Shown: positions 7,268 through 14,627, counted from the stretch's first letter. The stretch: 18,796 nt of DNA from Prevotella sp. UBA1104 (GCA_002314055.1 DCBP01000050.1:44948-63743); one strand, 5' to 3'. Translations and numbers: made by a program. Notes: generated by a model not told the origin, from the sequence alone.

Positions 7268-8725
7268 ATGAGTGAAATCAGAAATCTTAAACCAGAGGCT
7301 CTCTGGAGAAATTTTGATGAGCTGACACAAGTGCCACGCCCATCAGGTCATTTGGATAAAGTGCGCGAGTTCTTGCTCGACTTTGCAAAGCGCGCTGGCG
7401 TAGAGGCTTTTAAAGACCCTGCCGGAAACATCGTAATGCGCAAACCTGCCACTCCGGGTATGGAGAACCGCAAGACGGCTATCATGCAGGCTCACATGGA
7501 TATGGTGCCGCAGAAGGACCCGAAGAGCAACCATAACTTCGAGACCGACCCTATCGAGACTTGGATCGACGGCGAGTGGGTGAAGGCTAAAGGCACTACT
7601 CTCGGCGCTGACGACGGTATCGGCGTGGCTGCCATCATGGCTGTGATGGAGGACAAGACTTTGAAACACGGACCGCTGGAGGCTCTTATCACTGCCGACG
7701 AGGAGACAGGAATGTATGGCGCCAACGATCTGCCTGAGGGCGAACTTACCGGTGAGATTCTGCTCAACCTCGACACTGAGGATGAAGGGCAGCTTATTAT
7801 CGGTAGTGCTGGCGGTGTTGACATCACTGCAACTCTCGATTATAAAGAGGTAGAGACAGACAAGGAGGATATCGCCGTGGCTGTTACTGTAAAGGGACTG
7901 AAGGGCGGTCACTCCGGACTGGAGATTGGTCTTGGCAGAGGAAATGCCAATAAGATGCTGGTTCGCATTGTTCGCGAGGCTATCAGCGACGACGATGCAC
8001 GTCTGGCTTCTTGGCACGGCGGCAACATGCGCAATGCCATCCCGTTTGAGGCTACTGCCGTTCTCACTATGCCTAAGGAGAACAAGGAGGACTTCCTGGC
8101 TTTGGCTGCCGACTATAAAGAGGATTTCAACACTGAGTTCAAGGGTATCGAGAATGAAATTGACGTTATCGTGAAGGATGTGGAGTTACCAGCTACTGAG
8201 GTTCCACAGGAGATACAGGATAATCTCGTTGATGCTATCTATGCTGCCCACAACGGTGTATGGCGCTATATCCCATCAATCCCGAACATCGTGGAGACTT
8301 CTTCAAACCTTGCCATCGTTGACATCGAGGGCGGAAAGGCTGCCGTGAAGATTCTCGCCCGCAGTTCGAGCGAAAGCGTGAAGGCGGAAATCGGTACTTC
8401 ACTGGCAAGCTGCTTCAGTATGGCAGGCATGAAGGTGGAATTCAGCGGTGAATATGGCGGTTGGGATCCTAATCCAGACAGCGAGCTCATCAAGGAGATG
8501 CGCCGTATATACAACGAGCTGTTTGGCAACGAGCCTACCGTTGAGGTTGTTCATGCAGGACTGGAGTGCAGCATCATCCTGAGCAAATATCCAGGTCTCG
8601 ACATTTGTTCGTTCGGTCCTACGCTCCGCTCTCCGCATACTCCTAACGAGCGTTGTCTGTGGGCTACAGTTCCAAAGTTCTGGGATTTGCTCGTAAGAAC
8701 TCTTGAGGAGATTCCTGTGAAATAA
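7268..8725 (+). CDS. pepD: Aminoacyl-histidine dipeptidase, M20C family
   Basis: A 485-residue dizinc dipeptidase (Xaa-His dipeptidase, PepD family) that splits dipeptides and is expected in the cytoplasm. All expected active-site residues are visible: His76 and Asp78 in AHMDM, the bridging Asp115 in GADDG, Glu145 and Glu146 in TADEETGM, Asp169 in LLNLDTED and His457 in RSPHTPNER. Their spacing equals that of the characterised Vibrio enzyme with a constant offset of four residues. The lid/dimerisation domain occupies roughly residues 185-395, including GGHSGLEIGLGRGNANK near 214. Length is normal. It is the second gene of a two-gene operon behind the flippase-like gene, and a two-way terminator follows. 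Confidence 0.96.
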   Translation: MSEIRNLKPEALWRNFDELTQVPRPSGHLDKVREFLLDFAKRAGVEAFKDPAGNIVMRKPATPGMENRKTAIMQAHMDMVPQKDPKSNHNFETDPIETWIDGEWVKAKGTTLGADDGIGVAAIMAVMEDKTLKHGPLEALITADEETGMYGANDLPEGELTGEILLNLDTEDEGQLIIGSAGGVDITATLDYKEVETDKEDIAVAVTVKGLKGGHSGLEIGLGRGNANKMLVRIVREAISDDDARLASWHGGNMRNAIPFEATAVLTMPKENKEDFLALAADYKEDFNTEFKGIENEIDVIVKDVELPATEVPQEIQDNLVDAIYAAHNGVWRYIPSIPNIVETSSNLAIVDIEGGKAAVKILARSSSESVKAEIGTSLASCFSMAGMKVEFSGEYGGWDPNPDSELIKEMRRIYNELFGNEPTVEVVHAGLECSIILSKYPGLDICSFGPTLRSPHTPNERCLWATVPKFWDLLVRTLEEIPVK

Positions 8726-8746
8726 CGAAACATATATAAACATACA

Positions 8747-8783
8747 AAGAGAGCGTGTGGAATGACATTCCACACGCTCTCTT
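8747..8783. terminator. Bidirectional terminator between pepD and lipoprotein gene
   Basis: AAGAGAGCGTGTGGAAT (8747-8763) pairs perfectly with 8767-8783 around a GAC loop, a 17-bp stem. It is followed by TATTTTCT on the plus strand, and the minus strand reads CTCTCTTTG after the stem. It lies 22 bp after the pepD stop and between convergent genes. Confidence 0.9.
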
Positions 8784-8853
8784 ATTTTCTATTCATGCTG
8801 AATTCTGGATTATGAAATATATTGCAGTAAATCAGCATGACATTATGTTTTTA

Positions 8854-9609
8854 TTACTTTCTGTAATAGCTCTTTATTCCGTTCTTGAATTTCAGCTGCA
8901 ACGAATCTTTCATCATAAGCACAATGTCAACGGTGTCTCTTGCCGGACGAGCCTTTTTGCGCTTGCGATGACCGATCTCTATAGTACCCTCCGTAAGAAC
9001 CAGCTTACCGTTAAGGATATTCCACTCCTTGTAGTATTTCACCTGAGGGTATTCCAACGGAGTATCGCCGTCAAGACTTGTAGAGCTATACTGCAGTCCC
9101 ACAGGTTCCATCTGATAGTTTTTCTTTATCTTGAATCCCTGTTCTATCGGCACCATCATTGCCTTCATCATCGAGTCGCGCTCCGGGTCAGGCTTTGCCG
9201 CCTGCATAGGTTTGCCGCCCACAGGTCCGTGTTTGCGCATCTTCGGCATCGACAGATAAACCCATGTGCCCTTCAGCTCCTCAAGGTCAATCACCATATC
9301 AGCTTTTCTCTTATTGTCCTTGTTAATTACCACCGCCATCATATCTCCGATTTTCGGTCGTCCGAACACTTTATGGCTGCGCATAGCTTCAATGATATTA
9401 AACTTTATAGGGTCGCTGTCGTCCGACGGCAATACCACAAGCACCGAGTCTGTGCATCCGTCGCATGCAAGTCCGTAGAAAGTAGAATCTCCCGGCAGTC
9501 TCACATCCTTTACTACCTGTACACTTTCGTTTCCTTTTTTGTTTCCGCCGCATGCGGCAAGAGTAAGTGTCGCAATGGCGGCTATCGGTAATAATCTTTT
9601 TATGTTCAT
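8854..9609 (-). CDS. Predicted lipoprotein with CxxC motif, lipocalin/NlpE-like
   Basis: A 251-residue protein with a type II signal peptide: charged start NIKR, hydrophobic core at residues 6-17, and lipobox LAAC with Cys20, followed by GGNKKGNES. The mature part is small-barrel-like. The segment STFYGLACDGCTDSVLVVLP (42-61) resembles the start of NlpE and related lipocalin-like lipoproteins, where a CxxC (here Cys49 and Cys52) follows a tyrosine-glycine turn. That similarity is from memory of motif shape, not a search. A C-terminal barrel-like stretch reads KDSLQLKFKNGIKSYY. Residue C20 would be lipidated and the protein anchored in the outer or inner membrane. It is a single-gene unit: its promoter box lies 27 bp upstream and a shared terminator lies downstream. 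Function is not assigned. Confidence 0.75.
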   Translation of the reverse strand: MNIKRLLPIAAIATLTLAACGGNKKGNESVQVVKDVRLPGDSTFYGLACDGCTDSVLVVLPSDDSDPIKFNIIEAMRSHKVFGRPKIGDMMAVVINKDNKRKADMVIDLEELKGTWVYLSMPKMRKHGPVGGKPMQAAKPDPERDSMMKAMMVPIEQGFKIKKNYQMEPVGLQYSSTSLDGDTPLEYPQVKYYKEWNILNGKLVLTEGTIEIGHRKRKKARPARDTVDIVLMMKDSLQLKFKNGIKSYYRK

Positions 9610-9635
9610 TTCGTAGTTCTATATTTTTCTTCATG

Positions 9636-9643
9636 CAAATATA
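9636..9643 (-). promoter_or_regulatory. Candidate -7 box for lipoprotein gene
   Basis: The minus strand reads TATATTTG (9643 to 9636), a match to TAnnTTTG, 27 bp upstream of the lipoprotein ATG. No clear TTG -33 element is present at the usual spacing. Confidence 0.45.
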
Positions 9644-9820
9644 CAAATAATTCACTTATAAAATTACTTTAAATGATTTTTATTATAAAAAACATTGACA
9701 ATTGTAAACTTGAATTGACATAGTAGACGAGGGTAAGCCGTTTTGTAAAATAAATTCACGCTAAAGGGGCAGACGAGATAGTTTTTTCGCTTATAATTTA
9801 GATTATTCGGCAAAAAACAC

Positions 9821-9897
9821 TACTTTTGCACCCGTAAACACACGCAGCAGACTGTTCAGCGGGATGAGAAAGCTGCAAGTTTTTTGAATGTCCCGCT
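9821..9897 (+). promoter_or_regulatory. -7 box and structured leader of the OadA-like operon
   Basis: TACTTTTG at 9821-9828 matches TAnnTTTG; the expected -33 site is only TTTAG (9797-9801). The transcript would carry a leader of about 100 nt. In it, GCAGC (9844-9848) can pair with GCTGC (9872-9876), which is followed by AAGTTTTTT, and AGCGGGA (9858-9864) can pair with TCCCGCT (9891-9897). The two stems overlap and exclude each other. No known riboswitch class was recognised. Confidence 0.45.
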
Positions 9898-9932
9898 CCA
9901 TGTAGCCTGTTACGCTTTAAATCGAAGATGAA

Positions 9933-11708
9933 ATGAAAAAGAAAATCCAGTTCAGTCTCGTCTACAGAGACATGTGGCAGTCTTCAGGCAAGTTCCAGCC
10001 ACGCAAGGATCAATTAGAGCGCATCGCTCCGGTAATCATCAAGATGGGATGCTTCTCCCGTGTTGAAACCAACGGTGGAGCTTTTGAACAAGTGAACCTG
10101 CTCGCCGGCGAAAATCCTAACGAGGCTGTGAGAGCCTTCTGCAAGCCGTTCAACGAAGTAGGTATCAAGACACACATGCTCGACCGTGGACTCAATGCTC
10201 TGCGCATGTACCCAGTGCCTGACGATGTGAGAGCCTTGCAATATAAGGTGAAACACGCTCAGGGCGTTGACATCACCCGCATCTTCTGCGGACTCAACGA
10301 TGTGCGCAACATCATACCGAGCATCAAGTGGGCACTCGAGGCAGGCATGACGCCACAGGCTACACTCTGTATCACCACATCACCTATCCATACTGCAGAA
10401 TATTATTCAGACATCGCCGACAAGCTCATTGCTGCCGGTGCAACAGAAATATGCCTGAAGGATATGGCAGGAATCGGTCAGCCGGCAATGCTCGGCAAAC
10501 TGACCAGAATGATTAAGACTAATCATCCGGACATCATAATACAGTATCACGGACACTCAGGACCAGGACTCTCCATGGCTTCTATCCTTGAGGTTTGCAA
10601 CAACGGTGCCGACGTTATCGATACCGCCATCGAACCGCTGTCGTGGGGTAAGGTACATCCAGACATCATCTCAGTGCAGAGCATGCTGAAAAACGAAGGC
10701 TTCGACGTGCCGGAGATTGACATGAACGCCTATATGGAGGCACGCCACCTCACTCAGGAGTTTATCGACGAGTGGCTGGGCTACTTCATCAATCCGGGCA
10801 ACAAGATTATGAGTTCGCTGCTCCTTGGCTGCGGACTGCCGGGCGGAATGATGGGAAGTATGATGGCAGACCTTGCCGGAATTCACCGCTCCATAAATTC
10901 TATACTCCGCTCAAAAGGAAAACCGGAATACAACACCGACGAGATGCTCGTGAAGCTGTTCAACGAAGTGGCTTATGTATGGCCACGCGTGGGATACCCT
11001 CCATTGGTAACACCATTCTCTCAGTATGTCAAGAACATCGCCCTGATGAACCTTCTCACTATGGCTCAGGGCAAGGGACGCTTCGTGATGATGGACGACT
11101 CTATGTGGGGAATGATTCTGGGCAAGAGCGGAAAACTACCTGGCGAGCTCGACCCGGAGATTGTGGAACTGGCAAAGAAACAAGGCAGAGAGTTTACCGA
11201 TGCCGACCCTCACACGCTTATTCCTAATGCTCTCGACGACTTCAAGAAGGAAATGGACGAGAATGGTTGGGACTATGGTAAGGACAACGAGGAGCTCTTT
11301 GAACTTGCCATGCACCCGGAGCAGTATCGCGACTATAAGAGCGGTATCGCCAAGAAGCGTTTCCTCGCCGACCTGCAGAAGGCTAAGGACGCTAAGCTCG
11401 GCAGCACTCTTACTCCAGAGGAGCTGGCAGCATTCAAGCATGCCAAGGCAGACGCTATCGTTGCTCCGGTCAAGGGACAGGTGTTCTTCGAGTTCCAGGG
11501 CGGCGGCGAGTGTGCTCCATGCGTAGAACCGTTTATCGGTCAGCAATACAAAGAGGGCGAGACCTTCTGCTACATACAGGCACCATGGGGACAGTTTGTT
11601 CCTGTTCCTGCATGCCTCGGCGGAAAGCTCGTGGAGATTGCCGCAAAGCAAGGCTCTAAGATTAACCGCGGCGACGTGATTGGATATATTGAGCGCGACC
11701 ATGAGTAA
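9933..11708 (+). CDS. Oxaloacetate decarboxylase alpha / pyruvate carboxylase B-like protein, biotin site lost
   Basis: A 591-residue protein. Residues about 1-300 are the carboxyltransferase TIM barrel: metal ligand Asp13 in YRDMWQS, candidate carbamylated Lys176 in ICLKDMAG, and the His206-x-His208 pair in YHGHSGPG. Residues about 300-480 are the conserved PycA/OadA C-terminal region, with LPGGMMGSMMADL and WPRVGYPPLVTPFSQYVKN. Residues 506-587 look like a biotinyl/lipoyl barrel (IVAPVKGQVFF ... GGKLVEIAAKQGS ... GDVIGYIE), but the AMKM biotinylation turn is replaced by QAPWGQFVPVPA (about 549-560) with no lysine, and a Cys527-x-x-Cys530 insertion precedes it. Such an enzyme would need a separate biotin carrier to move CO2, and none is in the window. 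No oadB or oadG gene is adjacent. It is first in an overlapping three-gene operon; its stop overlaps the next start by 8 bp. Confidence 0.85.
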   Translation: MKKKIQFSLVYRDMWQSSGKFQPRKDQLERIAPVIIKMGCFSRVETNGGAFEQVNLLAGENPNEAVRAFCKPFNEVGIKTHMLDRGLNALRMYPVPDDVRALQYKVKHAQGVDITRIFCGLNDVRNIIPSIKWALEAGMTPQATLCITTSPIHTAEYYSDIADKLIAAGATEICLKDMAGIGQPAMLGKLTRMIKTNHPDIIIQYHGHSGPGLSMASILEVCNNGADVIDTAIEPLSWGKVHPDIISVQSMLKNEGFDVPEIDMNAYMEARHLTQEFIDEWLGYFINPGNKIMSSLLLGCGLPGGMMGSMMADLAGIHRSINSILRSKGKPEYNTDEMLVKLFNEVAYVWPRVGYPPLVTPFSQYVKNIALMNLLTMAQGKGRFVMMDDSMWGMILGKSGKLPGELDPEIVELAKKQGREFTDADPHTLIPNALDDFKKEMDENGWDYGKDNEELFELAMHPEQYRDYKSGIAKKRFLADLQKAKDAKLGSTLTPEELAAFKHAKADAIVAPVKGQVFFEFQGGGECAPCVEPFIGQQYKEGETFCYIQAPWGQFVPVPACLGGKLVEIAAKQGSKINRGDVIGYIERDHE

Positions 11709-12240
11709 GTGGGAAGAGATTATAAACAAATATTACGGTGAGGAGGGCGACTTGCGTCGCATCCTCATCGTTCACAGTCAATCTGTGGCGCACAAGGCGC
11801 TGCAGATTGTTTCGTTACATCCCGAACTGAACATCGACCGTCAGTTTGTTGAGGAGGCTGCAATGCTCCACGACATCGGCATCATAAAGACCGACGCTCC
11901 GGGCATAAAGTGTTTCGGCACGGAACCGTATATCTGTCATGGTATTCTCGGAGCTGAGATGCTGCGGCAGGAGGGGATGCCCCGTCATGCCCGTGTTTGC
12001 GAGCGGCATACGGGTGCCGGACTGTCACTCCATGACATAGTGAGCCAGAACCTGCCGTTGCCACATCAGGATTTTCTGCCCGAAACGCTGGAGGAGAAGC
12101 TTATCTGCTATGCCGACAAGTTTTTCTCGAAGACGCATCTCGACATAGAGAAACCTATAGTAAAAGTGGAAAGGAGCATCGCCAAATTCGGCGACGACGG
12201 ACTGGAGAGGTTCAGGGAGTGGGAAAAAATCTTTGGCTGA
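11701..12240 (+). CDS. HD-domain phosphohydrolase-like protein
   Basis: A 179-residue cytoplasmic protein of the HDIG/HD superfamily. The metal-binding pattern is present: His31 in VAHKA, His57-Asp58 in AAMLHDIGI, later histidines at 80, 96 and 103 (ERHTGAG), and Asp139 in CYADKFFSK. HD proteins usually cleave phosphoester bonds in nucleotides or related molecules; no substrate can be inferred here. An in-frame upstream ATG at 11680 would add seven residues (MDILSAT), but the ATG at 11701 is preferred because it gives an 8-bp ATGAGTAA overlap with the preceding stop and begins at the conserved start region. The downstream MgtC gene starts in its stop codon (TGATG), so translation of all three genes is probably coupled. 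Confidence 0.82.
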   Translation: MSKWEEIINKYYGEEGDLRRILIVHSQSVAHKALQIVSLHPELNIDRQFVEEAAMLHDIGIIKTDAPGIKCFGTEPYICHGILGAEMLRQEGMPRHARVCERHTGAGLSLHDIVSQNLPLPHQDFLPETLEEKLICYADKFFSKTHLDIEKPIVKVERSIAKFGDDGLERFREWEKIFG

Positions 12241-12884
12241 TGGAATTTATCTTTCGTGTTTTCGTAGCTGCCCTATTGGGCGGCATAATCGGGTTTGAGC
12301 GTGAATACCGCGCCAAGGAAGCCGGTTTGCGCACGCATTTCCTCGTGGCAATGGGCAGTGCGCTGTTTATGATACTCTCGCAGTTTGGTTTCGAGAGCCA
12401 GCTCGGCATGCCAACGATATCACTCGACCCTTCGCGAATTGCCTCTCAGGTGGTAACGGGCATCGGTTTCATCGGTGCCGGCACGATAATATTCCAGAAG
12501 CACGTGATAAAGGGACTTACCACGGCTGCCGGCTTATGGGTAACATCGGCAATCGGTCTTACCTGTGGTTCGGGAATGTATCTGCTTGCCGTAACGGCAA
12601 CGCTCCTCGTATTGCTATGCCTCGAAACGATATATTTCGTTCTTCTGCGTTTCGGTTCGAGGAATATCTCAGTAACTATCAGTACTGCTGAGCGCGAGAA
12701 CATCAATAGGGTCATAAACCGTCTGCGCCATGACAACGTGTCAATGGATTCTTATGAAATGAAGAAGCAGGACGGGCTTTACACCGTGTCGATGGAACTG
12801 AAAGTGAAACGCAACAACTACCGCAATCAGATTATCGAATTTATGGATAAGTTTGACGGCGTGGATATAGAGAGTATTGAATAA
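12240..12884 (+). CDS. MgtC/SapB family inner-membrane protein
   Basis: A 214-residue membrane protein. The N-terminal two thirds (about residues 1-140) contain the MgtC signature FEREYRAKEAGLRTHFLVAMG with about five hydrophobic segments; QVVTGIGFIGAGTI is a second conserved block. The C-terminal soluble part (about 140-214) has an ACT-like length and composition (ISVTISTAERENINRVINRL). MgtC proteins affect magnesium and phosphate homeostasis and membrane ATPase in other bacteria; family members outside pathogens are largely uncharacterised. The ATG at 12240 shares one base with the preceding TGA (TGATG), and an upstream in-frame ATG at 12219 would add only MGKNLWL inside the HD gene, so 12240 is chosen. 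It is last in the operon, and no clear hairpin terminator follows. Confidence 0.88.
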   Translation: MEFIFRVFVAALLGGIIGFEREYRAKEAGLRTHFLVAMGSALFMILSQFGFESQLGMPTISLDPSRIASQVVTGIGFIGAGTIIFQKHVIKGLTTAAGLWVTSAIGLTCGSGMYLLAVTATLLVLLCLETIYFVLLRFGSRNISVTISTAERENINRVINRLRHDNVSMDSYEMKKQDGLYTVSMELKVKRNNYRNQIIEFMDKFDGVDIESIE

Positions 12885-12978
12885 TCTCCATGCTTTGCTC
12901 TTTTATACTCTTCAGAAATAATGATATAAAATTATCGCACGATGTTTTTAATTTCCCCCATCCGTCGATAGTACCCGC

Positions 12979-13203
12979 TTATATTGTCAGACTATTTGGA
13001 TTCGTCAGGAAATCGTAGATATTCATAATGACGATTCCATCTTCAGTTTGATAAGTAGGAGTCGGGGTGCCGACAATAATATACTTTTGGAAGCTATCTT
13101 TGATTTTCTGTAAAGAATTCATTTCTTGTTGCATCTTCTCTTCAGTTGGCATATAAAAGAAAAAGCAATAAAGCTTACTTTTACTGCCGAGCCGCAGTCT
13201 ATC
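12979..13203 (-). pseudogene. C-terminal remnant of a DUF4143-type AAA ATPase
   Basis: The minus frame is open from a stop at 13206-13204 down to TAA at 12981-12979. From about 13176 it reads KLYCFFFYMPTEEKMQQE, then SLQKIKDSFQKYIIVGTP and GIVIMNIYDFLTNP. That order (KLY..VAY.MPTEE, L.KI.D...KYI, GI...N..DFL) is the characteristic C-terminal tail of Bacteroidetes AAA+ ATPases with a DUF4143 domain, which are normally about 400 residues. Only about 65 residues of the family are left and the ATPase half is missing. A 57-residue ORF starting at the ATG at 13152 is present but is very unlikely to be a real gene. The family call is from motif memory, not a search. Confidence 0.65.
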
Positions 13204-13313
13204 TTATGCAAAGAGATAAAGAATATGCAATAAAAGGCCGAGTTGATTCGATTTTTTTGTAACTTGTTACACTTTTGACGAATGATAGAAACAAACTTTG
13301 AGTTCTTTTTTCC

Positions 13314-13633
13314 TTACTTCACAACACATCCGTCGATAATTCCCGTCTTCGACGAGAAATTGCAGTCTATAAGAAGGAGGCGCTTGCTGCTTGACTCATA
13401 TTCCCGTGCATACCCCTTGTCTTCTATTTGCTTGACGGCAGCATTAGCAGAGCCGTCGAGCTTGAACTCAAAGATGTAGACATCACGGGATGTCTCTAAT
13501 GTGCAGTCTACCCTACCCTCGCTCTTTTCTTTCCCTACAAAGACGGTATAGGAACTTATCATGCAAAGAATTAGATAGAATAACCATCATTTATTATTTG
13601 ATCAAAACTCTGTATGCAGATAGGATATTTCAT
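13314..13633 (-). pseudogene. Internally deleted AAA-ATPase-like / PD-(D/E)XK nuclease gene
   Basis: From an ATG at 13633-13631 the minus strand reads MKYPICIQSFDQIINDGYSI and then stops. This matches the start of AAA-ATPase_like/DUF1703 proteins of Bacteroidales (M-YPIGIQSF--I---GYVYVDKT). At about 13585-13580 the match jumps, in another frame, to the C-terminal nuclease domain: FYLILCMISSY, GRVDCTLET, VYIFEFKLDGSANAA, IEDKGYAREY, LLIDCNFSS, ending with a stop at 13316-13314. The ExK of the PD-(D/E)XK core (EFK) is preserved. Intact relatives are about 500-550 residues, so roughly 400 residues, including the Walker A ATPase part and the Y-VDKT motif, are gone and the junction is out of frame. 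A -7 box still lies 26 bp upstream. An 82-residue ORF beginning at 13562 is the surviving tail. Confidence 0.72.
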
Positions 13634-13658
13634 ATTCTATTGTAATTTAATTCTGGTG

Positions 13659-13666
13659 CAAATATA
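13659..13666 (-). promoter_or_regulatory. Relic -7 box of the decayed AAA-ATPase gene
   Basis: The minus strand reads TATATTTG (13666 to 13659), a match to TAnnTTTG, 26 bp upstream of the relic ATG at 13633. It lies just past the EamA gene stop at 13677. No -33 TTG is visible at the usual spacing. Confidence 0.45.
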
Positions 13667-13676
13667 CAAAAAATCA

Positions 13677-14627
13677 CTATCCTTTCCATCTCCACTTCTT
13701 CATTACTTTCCTTCCCAAACGGGAGAACACGTATGTGATATGCTGCGTAGGCAATGCCTTGCCGGCAACGATAAGCGTTACGGCAGCAAGGATAAGCAAG
13801 CAGCCCACGGCAAGACGCATGGTGAAGACTTCGCCAAAGACGAACACTCCGATACACACTGCCGTGATTGGCTCCAAGGCTCCCATCACGGCGGTTGGCG
13901 TTGACCCTACATTATGTACGGCTATTACCATCAAGATGAGAGAGATTACCGTGGGGAATACGGCGAGCAGCAGGGCATAAAACAGACTGTGGACAGAAGT
14001 AATGGACTGAAGCCGGGCACTGTCGCCGGTGAATGAATATAAGATTATCATGAGTGTGCCGATAAACAACACATAGAATGTGAGCTTTACCGACGACATG
14101 CGGAGCGACGACTTGTTCACCACTACTATATATACGGCATATGTCAACGAGGATATAATGACGAGTATTACGCCGACGGTTGACAATACCGCACCGTCGC
14201 CTCCCTTATAGAGCAGACTTATGCCGCTCAATGCCAGGACAATAGACACAATGGTTACCGGCGTAACCTTTTCCTTGAAGAATACCGCCATGATTACTGC
14301 TACCATAACGGGATATACAAACAGAATCGTCGATGCTATGCCGGCATCCATAAAGTTGAAACTGCAATACAAAGCCAGCGAGGAGCCTGCCATAAGAACG
14401 CCTAAAGCCAAGAGCACCTTGAATTCGCGACGTGTAACGGCAAACGACTTGCGCTGTATAACCATTATAGCGGCAAGAATCAGCGTGGCAAGAGCATAAC
14501 GATAGAATATCACCGAATTGGCATTCAGTCCGTCGGCATAAAGATTTAATGCCCCAAGCGGATTAGTGCCGTAGCTTATGGCGGCAAGGATACCGCATAT
14601 CGTACCTTTAACTTTAGAATTCATCAT
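13677..14627 (-). CDS. EamA/DMT family transporter
   Basis: A 316-residue inner-membrane protein with two EamA repeats (about residues 8-145 and 155-290), ten predicted membrane segments in total. Conserved family features are AAISYGTNPLGA near residue 15, the ASTILFVYPVMVA stretch near 118, and in the second repeat GSTPTAVMGALEPITAVCIGVFVFGE near 240-265, matching the usual A-EP...GE pattern. Drug/metabolite transporters export amino acids, metabolites or drugs; the substrate cannot be told here. Its ATG (14627-14625) overlaps the stop of the antiporter gene by four bases (ATGA), so the two are translationally coupled in one operon. The C-terminus ends with a basic tail (GRKVMKKWRWKG), expected in the cytoplasm. 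Confidence 0.88.
   Translation of the reverse strand: MMNSKVKGTICGILAAISYGTNPLGALNLYADGLNANSVIFYRYALATLILAAIMVIQRKSFAVTRREFKVLLALGVLMAGSSLALYCSFNFMDAGIASTILFVYPVMVAVIMAVFFKEKVTPVTIVSIVLALSGISLLYKGGDGAVLSTVGVILVIISSLTYAVYIVVVNKSSLRMSSVKLTFYVLFIGTLMIILYSFTGDSARLQSITSVHSLFYALLLAVFPTVISLILMVIAVHNVGSTPTAVMGALEPITAVCIGVFVFGEVFTMRLAVGCLLILAAVTLIVAGKALPTQHITYVFSRLGRKVMKKWRWKG

Larger units (their letters stand above)
9610..9932. other. Divergent intergenic region, 323 bp
   Basis: This spacer separates the lipoprotein gene (-) from the OadA-like gene (+). It holds one -7-like box on each strand, described separately, and a structured leader on the plus side. The middle (9660-9810) is AT-rich with ATTGACA repeated at 9692 and 9713, but shows no ORF or RNA gene that I can support. 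Confidence 0.6.
12885..13676. other. Gene-poor region of decayed AAA-ATPase gene fragments
   Basis: This 792-bp stretch has no intact gene. It holds two minus-strand relics described separately: a DUF4143-type tail and an internally deleted AAA-ATPase/PD-(D/E)XK gene. A further trace lies left of the first relic: the minus strand at about 12937-12977 reads GTIDGWGKLK, which resembles the extreme C-terminal end of the second family. GTAAC TT GTTAC at 13259-13270 is a small palindrome. Composition is more AT-rich than the flanking genes. Confidence 0.7.

Noticed and set aside
12219..12242. Upstream ATG start for the MgtC gene
   Set aside because: It would sit inside the HD gene and add a short non-family segment; the TGATG junction at 12238-12242 gives the normal start of the family.
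13282..13479. 65-residue plus-strand ORF opposite the nuclease-tail relic
   Set aside because: The minus strand here encodes a clear PD-(D/E)XK C-terminal pattern, so the plus-strand ORF is a shadow.
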